NCBI RefSeq assembly: GCF_000300975.2
Contig: NZ_AEEC02000005.1
Coordinates: 1 to 64,000, forward strand
From: Herbaspirillum frisingense GSF30
Lineage (GTDB): Bacteria; Pseudomonadota; Gammaproteobacteria; Burkholderiales; Burkholderiaceae_D
Direction: 5' to 3'
Length of the DNA stretch: 64,000 nucleotides
In this document: in pieces, positions 14,756 to 21,568 of the stretch
Numbering within the stretch: position 1 is the stretch's first letter
Layout: each line of letters opens with the position of its first letter
Translations under genes and position numbers: made by a program
Notes under the pieces: generated by a model
Told to the model about the DNA's origin: nothing
Databases searched by the model: none
What the model saw: only the letters and a program-made list of their open reading frames with translations

Positions 14756-15373
14756 TTATTTCGGGATTCTTACAACACCTTCTGTCACTTGCCGGCTGGC
14801 CCGGTCGAAGTGCAGATAGGCCAGGTTCGGCAGTGCCTTGATGCGCGCCGGCTCGATATCCATTTTCGCGGCCACGACCTTGCGGTGAGCCTCTTCGCCC
14901 AGGTAGCCGCAATGGATCACCGTGGCATTGCCCAGGAAGGATTTATCGATCTGTGCCGGGAACTGGCTGGCAGCGATGATGTGCAGGCCATCATGCCGGC
15001 CATCGTTGCAGCAGTCGGCCCAGGCGGGCGGCGCATAGCTGGGCGTTGTGTAGCGGCCGAGTTCCTCAATCACGAAGGTGCAGTTCTTCGCGGTCTGGAC
15101 GATGCGGCACAGCGTTTCGAACTCGTCCTGCCGTGCCTTTTTCGTCAGGCCGCGAGGTATGTAGCGCAGGCGGAATTCTTTCCCGAACGACGCCTGCGCC
15201 AGCGCGGCCAGGGATGGCATGAGCTCGCCGAACTCCGCGTTTTCGTTCTTGGTGTCAAGGATGATGAGGCGCTTTGGCTTGATCTTTCTCAGCCGTTCCT
15301 TCATCCAAAGCCCCTTCCCGCACCCCGACGCGCCGACGACGGCCCATATTTGGGCGTTATTGGCCGTGCTCAT
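14756..15373 (-). CDS. FtsK/HerA-type genome packaging ATPase (PM2 P9-like)
   Basis: 205 residues. Walker A is GASGCGKG (14-21) and Walker B is FVIEE (100-104). A later SQFPAQIDKSFLGNATVIHCG segment carries the sensor Gln and strand typical of the small P9/A32 packaging ATPases of double jelly-roll viruses. There is no membrane helix, which argues against a Zot-type inovirus assembly ATPase. It should power DNA loading into preformed procapsids. Its start overlaps the end of the upstream gene by 17 bp. Lysine 20 is the expected nucleotide-binding residue. Confidence 0.8.
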   Translation of the reverse strand: MSTANNAQIWAVVGASGCGKGLWMKERLRKIKPKRLIILDTKNENAEFGELMPSLAALAQASFGKEFRLRYIPRGLTKKARQDEFETLCRIVQTAKNCTFVIEELGRYTTPSYAPPAWADCCNDGRHDGLHIIAASQFPAQIDKSFLGNATVIHCGYLGEEAHRKVVAAKMDIEPARIKALPNLAYLHFDRASRQVTEGVVRIPK

Positions 15374-15836
15374 TGACCACCTCGCCGAATGGCTTTTCTT
15401 GTTTTCCGGCGTTTTGAGCCGTTTTTTCTGCCCGCTTGAGGGCGAGGTATTCCCGGCCTAGCATAAACGCCTGGAAGGTGGGCGGTAGGGCCACCACGGC
15501 CAGCATTACTTCCGGCGTCATCTGGTCGCCCAGGTTCCAGCCGCGCTTAATCTCCACGGCCGTGAACTGCGCGGCTATGGCGTCAACCACTTGAGGCGTA
15601 TAGCAGTCCGGCAGGAAAGGCAGCATCGGCGTGAGCATGCCGATTCCAAGCTGTAGCAGATCGCGATTGCGGCTGAAGGCAGTGTCCTGCGCGGCCTGGT
15701 GGTCAGCTTCCGGTTCTAGCGGCCGGCCTTGTGCATCCACGGTCACCAGCGGCGCGACGGCCTCATCCACGGCAGCGGCCGAGGAAAGCAGTGCCTGCTG
15801 TTGCGGGTTCAGGGTGGTGTCGTTGGCCGTGCTCAT
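15357..15836 (-). CDS. Conserved-position phage protein upstream of packaging ATPase
   Basis: 159 residues with no motif I recognise. The N-terminus is acidic and Gln/Ala rich. The middle is hydrophobic and helical (LLQLGIGMLTPMLPFLP), followed by a charged C-terminal helix (ALKRAEKTAQNAGKQEKPFG). A virion assembly or scaffold role is possible from its place between the zinc ribbon and the ATPase. Start overlaps the upstream stop. Confidence 0.55.
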   Translation of the reverse strand: MSTANDTTLNPQQQALLSSAAAVDEAVAPLVTVDAQGRPLEPEADHQAAQDTAFSRNRDLLQLGIGMLTPMLPFLPDCYTPQVVDAIAAQFTAVEIKRGWNLGDQMTPEVMLAVVALPPTFQAFMLGREYLALKRAEKTAQNAGKQEKPFGEVVNEHGQ

Positions 15837-16156
15837 GCGGCCACCTTCTTTTTCGGGACGCGCACGCCGAACACCATTTCGTATTCGGTGTCTTCTTTTT
15901 CCGGCGCTGCCGGTGCAGCCGGCGCCACAGTAGGCGCCGGCTCGACAGGCTCAGGGAGGGTATTCGGTTCGTCGCTGGCCTTCATCTTGGCCAGGAGCAT
16001 GTCCGCCTGGTGCTTGTTGCGCGGGTGGTAGGACGCGTAGCACTCAGGGCAGTGGCGGTACGGCTTCTTGTTCTCGCCGTCCAGACTGATTTTGACGTGG
16101 GCCTCGTGATGCCCGCATTCCGGGCAATTCGTATGCCCGAGCTTCTTGCTTGCCAT
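15833..16156 (-). CDS. Zinc-ribbon phage protein, candidate late transcription factor
   Basis: 107 residues. A four-cysteine zinc ribbon is clear: Cys11-x2-Cys14 (NCPECG) and Cys36-x2-Cys39 (HCPECY), with a HEAH segment between. A Pro/Ala-rich linker (about 68-88) and a basic end (VRVPKKKVAA) follow. PM2 encodes small zinc-finger proteins (P13 and P14) that activate its late promoter, so a late-gene activator acting at the 14.7-kb control region is proposed. ATG 16156 follows AAGAGGGG. Confidence 0.65.
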   Translation of the reverse strand: MASKKLGHTNCPECGHHEAHVKISLDGENKKPYRHCPECYASYHPRNKHQADMLLAKMKASDEPNTLPEPVEPAPTVAPAAPAAPEKEDTEYEMVFGVRVPKKKVAA

Positions 16157-16244
16157 GTGTATCCCCTCTTGCCGCGCCCGGTAAGGCGCGGCCTGGTGGC
16201 GGCGACGGCATGCCTCGTGAGCACGCCGCCCCATTGGAAAAAAC

Positions 16245-16541
16245 TTACGCTGCAGCAGCAGCTTGTTGCGCTTCGCCGTGGGCGTTGGCCAGGGCGATCA
16301 GGCCGTCGATCTTCTCTTCGAGGTCGCCGATATGGCCGGCCACGGCCGCGACGACATCATCCACGGTCACCGGTTCAGGTGGCGGCACCACGTCAATGTT
16401 GGCGATGATGTCTTCCAGCTCCTGACGCTGCATGTTGTAATACGGCATCTGGTCGGTGTTGATGCCGTAGTTGTCGAGGATGGTTGTCAGTGCCAGGGCC
16501 AGGCCGCGCAAGCGCGCTTTCGTTTCTTGGATGGTGTTCAT
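16245..16541 (-). CDS. Small phage protein with helical acidic C-terminus
   Basis: 98 residues, soluble. The N-terminal helix (QETKARLRGLALALTTILD) is followed by YYNMQRQELEDIIANID, a Pro-rich hinge (VVPPPEPV) and a helical Ala-rich tail. Two helical parts with a hinge suggest an oligomeric accessory protein. No family recognised. It follows the initiator region in the same transcript. Confidence 0.55.
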   Translation of the reverse strand: MNTIQETKARLRGLALALTTILDNYGINTDQMPYYNMQRQELEDIIANIDVVPPPEPVTVDDVVAAVAGHIGDLEEKIDGLIALANAHGEAQQAAAAA

Positions 16542-16542
16542 T

Positions 16543-16695
16543 TCATTTCCCGTCGTTGGAGTTCAACCGCTTCAGTTCGTCCACTTCGGCGCGGAGGCGG
16601 TCGAACTCCGTTCCCAAGTCAATCAGCACCTGGCGCACGCCACGCGGCACCATCAGGCCCACCACCAGCAAGGCGGCTTCTATCTTTTCACGCAT
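16543..16695 (-). CDS. 50-residue phage protein overlapping the initiator gene
   Basis: Starts MREKIEAALLVVGLMVPRG and ends in a charged coiled segment (FDRLRAEVDELKRLNSNDGK). The first 16 bp overlap the end of the initiator gene in another frame, so it is translationally coupled. Stop at 16543 lies immediately before the next start. The N-terminal hydrophobic patch could associate with membrane. Confidence 0.55.
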   Translation of the reverse strand: MREKIEAALLVVGLMVPRGVRQVLIDLGTEFDRLRAEVDELKRLNSNDGK

Positions 16696-18485
16696 GATTT
16701 ATCCCAATATCGTTCTGAAATCGTCCAGACTGGACGCCCCTTCCCTACTTCCGCCGCCGCTTGGCGGGCGTCTTCGATCATGTCAGCCATGCGGCTGTCA
16801 TCTACAGCGATGCCTCGGAATTCCTGGCTGTCAAACCAGTCCGATGCGTCAAAATTTGGTACTTGATTCGTGCCTTTCACTTCCGCCGCCCAGGCTGGCG
16901 GCGTACAGTTATTGACACGAGTCCAAGGAACGTCAACGGCGCGCAATTTTCCGACCACGCGCCATTCGTAACGAGTCGAGGCATAAATGCCGGCTTCCGG
17001 CCTCGCCCTGTCGAAAATACCCGTTGGCTTCTCGCCCTCGTACACGCCGTATTTCCCCTGCACCGTGCGCAGTTCCTTCGCCACGGCAATCAGGTAATTC
17101 CGGCCGATGCCGATGCCGCCCTGCGCCCGGATGTAGGCGGCGAAGTCGGCCGGCTTCTCTTCTGTCTTCTGCACGGCTGCGTGCGCCTGACGCACATGCG
17201 CGCTCGCGCCCTCGATCTTGTCAGCCGCCACGCGGCGCAGTTCGCGCCATACCGTGACAGGTGGTTGCCCGATGGCCTGGAACTGGCGAATGCCCCAGCA
17301 CGCCGCCCAGGCTTCCACGCGCTGACATGGGCGGATCACCTCATCGCCGATCAGGTCTTTCTCGATCACAGCGCCGTCACGGGCCTTGTGTTCCGGCACA
17401 TGTTCGTCGTCAATGTTCTTGCCTACATACTTCGCGATGTAGCCTGCAGCGGTCCCCTTCCCTGCCTCGATACGCACGATCTTGACCCGGTTGCGCTTGG
17501 CGCCCGGTTCGTCGCCGTCTTCGGCCAGGGCATATTCCTTCATGGTGTCGATGAACACCTGCGCGTCATCCTTCGCGATAAACAGCAGCATGTGCCAGTG
17601 CGGGCAACCATCGTGATGCGGTTCAGCGATGCGAAAGCCGTAGGGCTGCACATCCTGGCGGGCGTAGGCGGCGCGGATCCGCTGCCAGACGGTTTGCAGG
17701 TATGCATGCGCCTCGCGGGCGGTGGCATCGTTGTAATTCGGATTGGCCGTGCCGGACTGAGCCAGCACGGCATGAAATTTTGAGGGGCATGTCAGCGTGA
17801 CGAATACCCCCACGTGGCCGAGTTCGTTGGCTATCTCCTCGCAGCCACGCATGCGCAGCATCAGTTCGCCGCGCCGCACCTTTCGGTTTGCAACACTTTT
17901 TGCCACCAGATCAGCCAACGCGAATTCTTGTCCCTGATCGTTCGCCATCTGGACCGAATCCAGTATCTTGGCGTTGCGGCGGTTCTGGTCCAGGCGGCGG
18001 AGCACGGTCTCGTCGCTGGCATATGCCCCAGCGCGAACAGAAACCAGACCCAGGCGCACGGCGGCATGCTCGAAAGTGCGGCCAAACACCTTACGGAACT
18101 GGCGCCGCCACCACGCGGGATCGCAGCAGCGCGCAATAAATTGAATGTCATCTTCTACCCCTGGCGCCTTGACGCCCTGTTGCTCGCACATCGCCTGCAT
18201 ACGCTGGCGCAGCGCGGCCTTGTCATGGATGCGGCCCGACATGGAAATGCACTCTTGTGACCGGTGCAGCGCGGCCACGCACAACTGTGAATCCGTTACG
18301 TCCAACGGGATCGGCGCGGCCGTGATTTCATCCAGCAGCGCCGACAGTTTCAGATACCGTGCCGGCAATTGGCCGATCACCACGCCTGCGCGTGCCTGCT
18401 CAAGCTGGTGATATGCCTTGCGTCCCCATCGCGGGGGCAAGCCCTTGATGGTGCAGACGCCTTTCTCTTGCCGGATGACTGGCAT
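16680..18485 (-). CDS. HUH rolling-circle replication initiator (PM2 P12 / phage GpA type)
   Basis: 601 residues. The superfamily I rolling-circle motifs are in order: motif 1 FVTLTCPSKFH (228-238), motif 2 GCPHWHMLLFI with the HUH pair His296-Trp-His298, and motif 3 AAGYIAKYVGK with twin tyrosines Tyr349 and Tyr353. Twin tyrosines are typical of phage GpA initiators (phiX174, P2) and of PM2 P12. It should nick one strand at a specific origin and stay covalently bound. The flanking N-terminal 200 residues and C-terminal 200 residues have no clear domain. ATG at 18485 follows the overlapping upstream gene. Confidence 0.88.
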   Translation of the reverse strand: MPVIRQEKGVCTIKGLPPRWGRKAYHQLEQARAGVVIGQLPARYLKLSALLDEITAAPIPLDVTDSQLCVAALHRSQECISMSGRIHDKAALRQRMQAMCEQQGVKAPGVEDDIQFIARCCDPAWWRRQFRKVFGRTFEHAAVRLGLVSVRAGAYASDETVLRRLDQNRRNAKILDSVQMANDQGQEFALADLVAKSVANRKVRRGELMLRMRGCEEIANELGHVGVFVTLTCPSKFHAVLAQSGTANPNYNDATAREAHAYLQTVWQRIRAAYARQDVQPYGFRIAEPHHDGCPHWHMLLFIAKDDAQVFIDTMKEYALAEDGDEPGAKRNRVKIVRIEAGKGTAAGYIAKYVGKNIDDEHVPEHKARDGAVIEKDLIGDEVIRPCQRVEAWAACWGIRQFQAIGQPPVTVWRELRRVAADKIEGASAHVRQAHAAVQKTEEKPADFAAYIRAQGGIGIGRNYLIAVAKELRTVQGKYGVYEGEKPTGIFDRARPEAGIYASTRYEWRVVGKLRAVDVPWTRVNNCTPPAWAAEVKGTNQVPNFDASDWFDSQEFRGIAVDDSRMADMIEDARQAAAEVGKGRPVWTISERYWDKSCVKR

Positions 18486-18691
18486 CAGTGCGCCTCGATG
18501 CCGGAAAGCAGAACGCCCTGCAAGCCGTCGCTCAGATCGTCAAGCGCACGCTGCGCCTGTTCGAACAGCGCTGCCGGCACTGGCACGCTGGCATCCTTCA
18601 GCGCCTGCAACTCGATTGCCAGCCGTTGGCGCACGATTGCGTGCAGTTCCAGGCCCGCGCCGATCACTGCGATTTGTCCCTCATGCAGCAT
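18485..18691 (-). CDS. Small early phage protein
   Basis: 68 residues starting MLHEGQIAVIGAGLELHAIV, mostly helical with a charged central part (QRLAIELQALKDASV). Start 18691 is set by an overlap with the stop of the gene before; a longer frame to 18706 exists. Function unknown; adjacency to the initiator suggests a replication accessory. Confidence 0.55.
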   Translation of the reverse strand: MLHEGQIAVIGAGLELHAIVRQRLAIELQALKDASVPVPAALFEQAQRALDDLSDGLQGVLLSGIEAH

Positions 18692-18887
18692 GATCAAGCT
18701 CCGCAATCAGCACAGCGGCGGTTCCTCTGTAGCGCTCTGCCTTCTCGCTCCATCCCTGCGCAGTGATTTGCAGGCCATGCGCCCGGCATTCATCGCGCAA
18801 CACCTCAAAAGCCACTGCTCCATCTTTCAAGGCTAAGACGCAGCGCTCTATTTGCTCGCGACTCAGCAAAATGGAAATATTCCGCAT
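18681..18887 (-). CDS. Small early phage protein
   Basis: 68 residues starting MRNISILLSREQIERCVLAL, soluble and helical, with EVLRDECRAHGLQI and a second helix TAAVLIAELDHAA. It is linked by short spacing to the membrane peptide upstream and overlaps the next gene. No family recognised. Confidence 0.52.
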   Translation of the reverse strand: MRNISILLSREQIERCVLALKDGAVAFEVLRDECRAHGLQITAQGWSEKAERYRGTAAVLIAELDHAA

Positions 18888-18890
18888 GGC

Positions 18891-18995
18891 TTACCCCTTC
18901 ACCACGTCCAGGGCGGCCAGGATGGTGGCCGAGCACAGCAGGCCGAAGCCCACTGCGCACATGGCGATGTCTTGGATTTTTGCGGCCATGGTCAT
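18891..18995 (-). CDS. 34-residue early phage membrane peptide
   Basis: Starts MTMAAKIQDIAMCAVGFGLL and continues with CSATILAALDVVKG: one transmembrane helix with polar ends. ATG 18995 overlaps the previous stop in ATGA, so translation is coupled. It is encoded in the early region and not among virion genes, which fits an exclusion or regulatory peptide better than a capsid component. Confidence 0.5.
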   Translation of the reverse strand: MTMAAKIQDIAMCAVGFGLLCSATILAALDVVKG

Positions 18996-19234
18996 GCGCT
19001 CGCCATTTGCTGATGAAGCTTGTAACCGGCCTGTTCGATCTGGCGCATTGCGCTCTCTGCCTCAAGTTGACGGCTCGACCAGTATTTTTTGTGTTCCGCG
19101 TGGCTTGCTGCGTTGAAGGCGAAACACGGGAATGCGTAGTTGGATCGGCATTGATCGATGCGCACATGCAGCGCAATCTCAACCGCCTCAAGTTGCTTTT
19201 CTGTCAGCGTGACCGAATATTGCTTTTCAGACAT
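18992..19234 (-). CDS. First early phage protein
   Basis: 80 residues starting MSEKQYSVTLTEKQLEAVEI. Soluble, helical, with two cysteines (Cys34 and Cys43) and an aromatic-rich middle (FPCFAFNAASHAEHKKYW). It is the promoter-proximal gene of the long minus-strand transcript, about 95 bp after the predicted start of transcription. Function unknown. Confidence 0.58.
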   Translation of the reverse strand: MSEKQYSVTLTEKQLEAVEIALHVRIDQCRSNYAFPCFAFNAASHAEHKKYWSSRQLEAESAMRQIEQAGYKLHQQMASA

Positions 19235-19257
19235 GAGACCCCCTAGGTCTTGGCCCT

Positions 19258-19281
19258 CCCCCGGCAAAATCCGACCGGGGG
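19258..19281 (-). promoter_or_regulatory. GC-rich stem-loop in the early leader
   Basis: CCCCCGG (19258-19264) pairs with CCGGGGG (19275-19281). It lies in the untranslated leader between the predicted early promoter and the first early gene. CCTAGG elements sit at both sides (19241-19247 and 19298-19304 as inverted copies). It could be an attenuator or part of the rolling-circle origin; the nick site cannot be named. Confidence 0.4.
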
Positions 19282-19335
19282 CGGCGGAGCCGCGTTGCCT
19301 AGGGGAGCATTGAAGAGCCCCGGTCGATGTGCCGG

Positions 19336-19365
19336 ACTATACATCAAGACCTTTGCCTACTACAA
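19336..19365 (-). promoter_or_regulatory. Predicted phage early promoter
   Basis: On the minus strand a -35 TTGTAG (19360-19365) and a -10 TATAGT (19336-19341) are 18 bp apart, facing the early operon. The -10 matches the sigma-70 consensus at five of six positions. Confidence 0.55.
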
Positions 19366-19392
19366 GCCCTTGATGCATAAAGCACATGAGCA

Positions 19393-19421
19393 TTGAACTA
19401 TTCAAGGCCTTGACCTATCCT
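19393..19421 (+). promoter_or_regulatory. Predicted repressor promoter
   Basis: -35 TTGAAC (19393-19398) and -10 TATCCT (19416-19421) with a 17-bp spacer, facing the repressor gene. Transcription would begin near 19428, just before the 16-bp palindrome, a position suited to autorepression. Confidence 0.55.
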
Positions 19422-19437
19422 ACGCGGGCATATCCCC

Positions 19438-19453
19438 CGCCTACCCGTAGGCG
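19438..19453 (+). promoter_or_regulatory. 16-bp palindrome, candidate phage repressor operator
   Basis: Perfect arms CGCCTAC and GTAGGCG around CC. The right 13 bp (CTACCCGTAGGCG) recur on the opposite strand at 14717-14729 before the capsid operon. Here it lies 25 bp before the repressor ATG. Binding by the adjacent repressor or by the zinc ribbon is proposed. Confidence 0.6.
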
Positions 19454-19478
19454 TACATAGCCCTAGGAGAGCGTACCC

Positions 19479-19790
19479 ATGAATACCCTGGAATATCTGG
19501 ACGAAGCGAAGAACAGGCTTGGCCTGCCTTCCGACTATGCGCTGTCGAAGGCCCTTGGCCTGACGACTTCTGCGATCAGCAATTACCGCGCTGGCCGCAG
19601 CCGCATTGATGATGATGTGGCCCTGAAGCTGGCCAATCTGACCGGCCGCAATCCGTTCGAACTGATCGCGGCGGCAAACATTGAAAGGGCGAAGACGCCC
19701 GAAATGAAGGCCCTTTGGCAAGGCCTCATGGAAAAAATTTCCAAGTCTTTTGAGACCCTCATGCCACGCCGCAGCCCGCGCCTAGCCTGA
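19479..19790 (+). CDS. Phage HTH repressor-like protein
   Basis: 103 residues. A helix-turn-helix of the Cro/CI type is at about 15-55 (SKALGLTTSAISNYRAGRSRIDDDVALKLANLTGRN), followed by a short helical tail with basic end (PRRSPRLA). It is divergent from the early operon and carries its own predicted promoter and palindrome, as expected of a lysogeny repressor. No RecA-cleavable peptidase domain is present, so induction would have to work another way. Start ATG 19479 follows TAGGAGAGCG. Confidence 0.75.
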   Translation: MNTLEYLDEAKNRLGLPSDYALSKALGLTTSAISNYRAGRSRIDDDVALKLANLTGRNPFELIAAANIERAKTPEMKALWQGLMEKISKSFETLMPRRSPRLA

Positions 19791-19834
19791 CTTTTGGCGC
19801 GGTGGCATGAGGTACGTGCTGCCATTGAACTCGT

Positions 19835-19853
19835 TACAAATTATGCGAAGTTT
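19835..19853 (+). repeat. attR: Right attachment repeat (19 bp) of the prophage
   Basis: Exact copy of the left repeat TACAAATTATGCGAAGTTT. The XerD arm position before it (19824-19834, ATTGAACTCGT) is degenerate compared with ATTTTACATAA of dif. So this junction carries a phage-derived weak XerD side and the host XerC side. Such a hybrid site is the expected product of XerCD-mediated integration. Confidence 0.85.
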
Positions 19854-19866
19854 TAGACATTCCAGC

Positions 19867-20637
19867 TCAAGCTGAAATGAAGCCTTCTTCAGGCCGCAAC
19901 GTCAACACCTGCACGCCTTTCCTTGTCACCGCCACAGTATGTTCAAACTGCGCCGACAACTTGCCGTCGGCCGTCACCACGGTCCAGCCGTCGTCTTCCG
20001 TGCGGCAGGCATGGTGGCCCTGGTTCAGCATTGGCTCGATGGTGAATACCATGCCTTCCTGCAGGACCATCCCCGTCTTCGGTCGTCCCCAATGCAGTAC
20101 CTCCGGCGGCTCGTGCATTTCCCGGCCGATGCCATGGCCGCAGAACTCGCGGACCACCGAAAACCCGTGACGTCGCGCGTGACGCTGAATGGCATAGCCA
20201 ATATCGCCAAGCTGGGCGCCTGGTCGCACGGCATGGATGCCTTTCCACATGGCTTCGTAGGTAATCTGCACCAGATGCCGGGCTTCCGGCGTGACCGCTC
20301 CGATCAGGTAGGTCTTGCTGGAGTCGGCAATGTAGCCGTTCTTCTCCAGCGTAATGTCGAAGTTGACGATGTCGCCGTCCCTCAGGATCTCCGTTTCCGA
20401 CGGCACGCCATGACAGATCACGTTGTTGCGCGATGAATTGAGGGCGAACGCGTAGCCATACTGGCCTTTGCTGGCCGGCCGCGCGTGCAGCTCCTCGACG
20501 ATAAAGCGGTCAACCCAGTCGTTGACCTGCATGGTAGACATGCCGGCAAGCTCCAGCTGATCCAGCTCGCTGAATACGCTGGCCAGCAGCCTGCCTGATT
20601 TGGCCATCAGGGAGATTTCTTCGGGGCGCTTCTTCAT
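19867..20637 (-). CDS. map: Type I methionine aminopeptidase (second copy type)
   Basis: 256 residues, the bacterial type I length. Metal ligands are all present: Asp94 (NFDITL), Asp105 (IADSSK), His168 (CGHGIG), Glu201 (TIEPM) and Glu232 (QFEHT), plus His76 (ICHGVP). It removes the initiator methionine of nascent proteins. The housekeeping map normally lies beside rpsB/tsf, so this is probably an additional copy. Its start overlaps the stop of the ParD-like gene in ATGA, making a coupled two-gene unit. It is the first host gene right of the prophage. Confidence 0.88.
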   Translation of the reverse strand: MKKRPEEISLMAKSGRLLASVFSELDQLELAGMSTMQVNDWVDRFIVEELHARPASKGQYGYAFALNSSRNNVICHGVPSETEILRDGDIVNFDITLEKNGYIADSSKTYLIGAVTPEARHLVQITYEAMWKGIHAVRPGAQLGDIGYAIQRHARRHGFSVVREFCGHGIGREMHEPPEVLHWGRPKTGMVLQEGMVFTIEPMLNQGHHACRTEDDGWTVVTADGKLSAQFEHTVAVTRKGVQVLTLRPEEGFISA

Positions 20638-20846
20638 GTCGCCGTCACTCTGACACTGGGCGTGACTACCCCGGCCTCCTGCAATTCGCGGGCGATGATC
20701 TCGTTGAAGGAAAGCGTTGGATTGGTCTCGGCCAGAACGCCGATCTTGATCCAGAACGCCGCCTGGGCATTGATGGAGCGGCAGGATACGGCCGTGGCCT
20801 TGCGGATCTGGTCGTGCAAGTCGTCGTCGATGTTCACAATACCCAT
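20634..20846 (-). CDS. ParD-like antitoxin paired with methionine aminopeptidase
   Basis: 70 residues. The N-terminus MGIVNIDDDLHDQIRKATAV resembles a ribbon-helix-helix: a beta strand, then SCRSINAQAAFWIKIGVLAE as the two helices. It belongs to the ParD-like small family often found directly upstream of a type I methionine aminopeptidase gene. A toxin of RelE/ParE type is absent; the partner is map. ATG 20846 starts right after an AT-rich dyad cluster. Whether it controls Map or only its transcription is unknown. Confidence 0.7.
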   Translation of the reverse strand: MGIVNIDDDLHDQIRKATAVSCRSINAQAAFWIKIGVLAETNPTLSFNEIIARELQEAGVVTPSVRVTAT

Positions 20847-20854
20847 GATTGACC

Positions 20855-20893
20855 TGTATATATATGATTCATATACGAAGTATATATTCATAT
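20855..20893 (-). promoter_or_regulatory. AT-rich dyads upstream of the ParD-like/map pair
   Basis: Overlapping palindromes ATATGA-T-TCATAT (20862-20874) and TATAC-GAA-GTATA (20872-20884) sit 9-47 bp before the ParD-like start. Ribbon-helix-helix antitoxins usually bind such repeats to repress their own operon, so this is a likely operator overlapping the promoter. Confidence 0.55.
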
Positions 20894-20939
20894 CAAAAAA
20901 CAGGTCAACCACCCGGTCAGTCCATCCCGGCGCAGGTGT

Positions 20940-21449
20940 TCAGGCGTCCACGGCTTCTGCGATGTCCCGATACTGCCCGCGAAAATACAGCAATGGCTGT
21001 GCGCTTGCCGGCTTTTGCTGGTCCATGGCAAGCACCTCGCCGATGACGATGAGATGATCGCCGGCGACATGTTCAGCATGAATCTGACAATCCAGCCAGT
21101 GCAGACTGCCGGCAATGATGGGGTTGCCCAGGGGCGACGCCTGCCAATCCACCCCCTGCCACTTGTCCTGGCCACGGCGGGCGAACTGCCTGGAAATATG
21201 CGCCTGATCGGCGGCCAGAATATTGACCGCAAAGCGCCCTGCCCGCCTGATCGCCGGATAGCTGCCCGAACTGGCCATGACGCTGAAGGACACCAGCGGC
21301 GGATTCACCGACACGCTGTAGAAGGACTGGCAAGTGAAGCCGATCGGCGTGGCGTCCACCAGCGAGGTGATCACCGTGATGCCGGAGGCGTAATGCCCGA
21401 GCGCGTCGCGAAAACGCGATGGGTCGATGCTTGTGCTGATCAATGACAT
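20940..21449 (-). CDS. Flavin reductase (FlaRed/HpaC type)
   Basis: 169 residues, typical of short-chain NAD(P)H:flavin oxidoreductases. Motifs: ALGHYASGITVITS at the start, GFTCQSFYSVSVNPPLVSFSV in two parts for FMN binding, and HAEHVAGDHLIVIGEV. It supplies reduced FMN. It lies in the same direction downstream of mesD and mesX, and could serve the oxygen-requiring MesD/MesX reaction or the monooxygenases of the sulfur clusters. Start 21449 gives MSLISTSID; the longer frame to 21509 has no ribosome site. Confidence 0.8.
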   Translation of the reverse strand: MSLISTSIDPSRFRDALGHYASGITVITSLVDATPIGFTCQSFYSVSVNPPLVSFSVMASSGSYPAIRRAGRFAVNILAADQAHISRQFARRGQDKWQGVDWQASPLGNPIIAGSLHWLDCQIHAEHVAGDHLIVIGEVLAMDQQKPASAQPLLYFRGQYRDIAEAVDA

Positions 21450-21568
21450 GATGGAACAGGAATGCGGCTTGGGATCGCAACTACCCAAACGGATATGAAA
21501 ACTCAGCATCAGCCTGGACGGCCACCGCGCACCGCTGGCGGCGCCCGTCCAAGCAGGTATGCCTACGC

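Larger units (their letters stand above)
8758..19853. mobile_element. Integrated PM2-like (corticovirus-like) tailless prophage at dif
   Basis: An 11.08-kb element between 19-bp direct repeats of the dif XerC half. One long minus-strand gene train runs from 19234 to 9592 with mostly overlapping stops and starts: early small genes, rolling-circle initiator, zinc ribbon, packaging ATPase, small membrane proteins, PM2 P2-like major capsid protein, further membrane proteins and lysozyme. Three genes are on the plus strand: a repressor at the right end, and a small regulator-like protein and lipoprotein at the left. There is no terminase, portal, tail or integrase gene. The content fits a membrane-containing icosahedral virus related to corticovirus PM2. 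All called genes look intact. Confidence 0.85.

Noticed and set aside
8758-19853. Filamentous phage (Inoviridae) interpretation
   Set aside because: Integration at dif, tiny membrane proteins and an HUH initiator all occur in inoviruses. But there is no Zot-like ATPase with a membrane helix, no pIII-like adsorption protein, and a 283-residue P2-like capsid protein and a lysozyme are present.
20634-20846. Classical ParD/ParE toxin-antitoxin module
   Set aside because: No ParE/RelE-type toxin frame exists next to the ParD-like gene on either strand; the coupled partner is methionine aminopeptidase.
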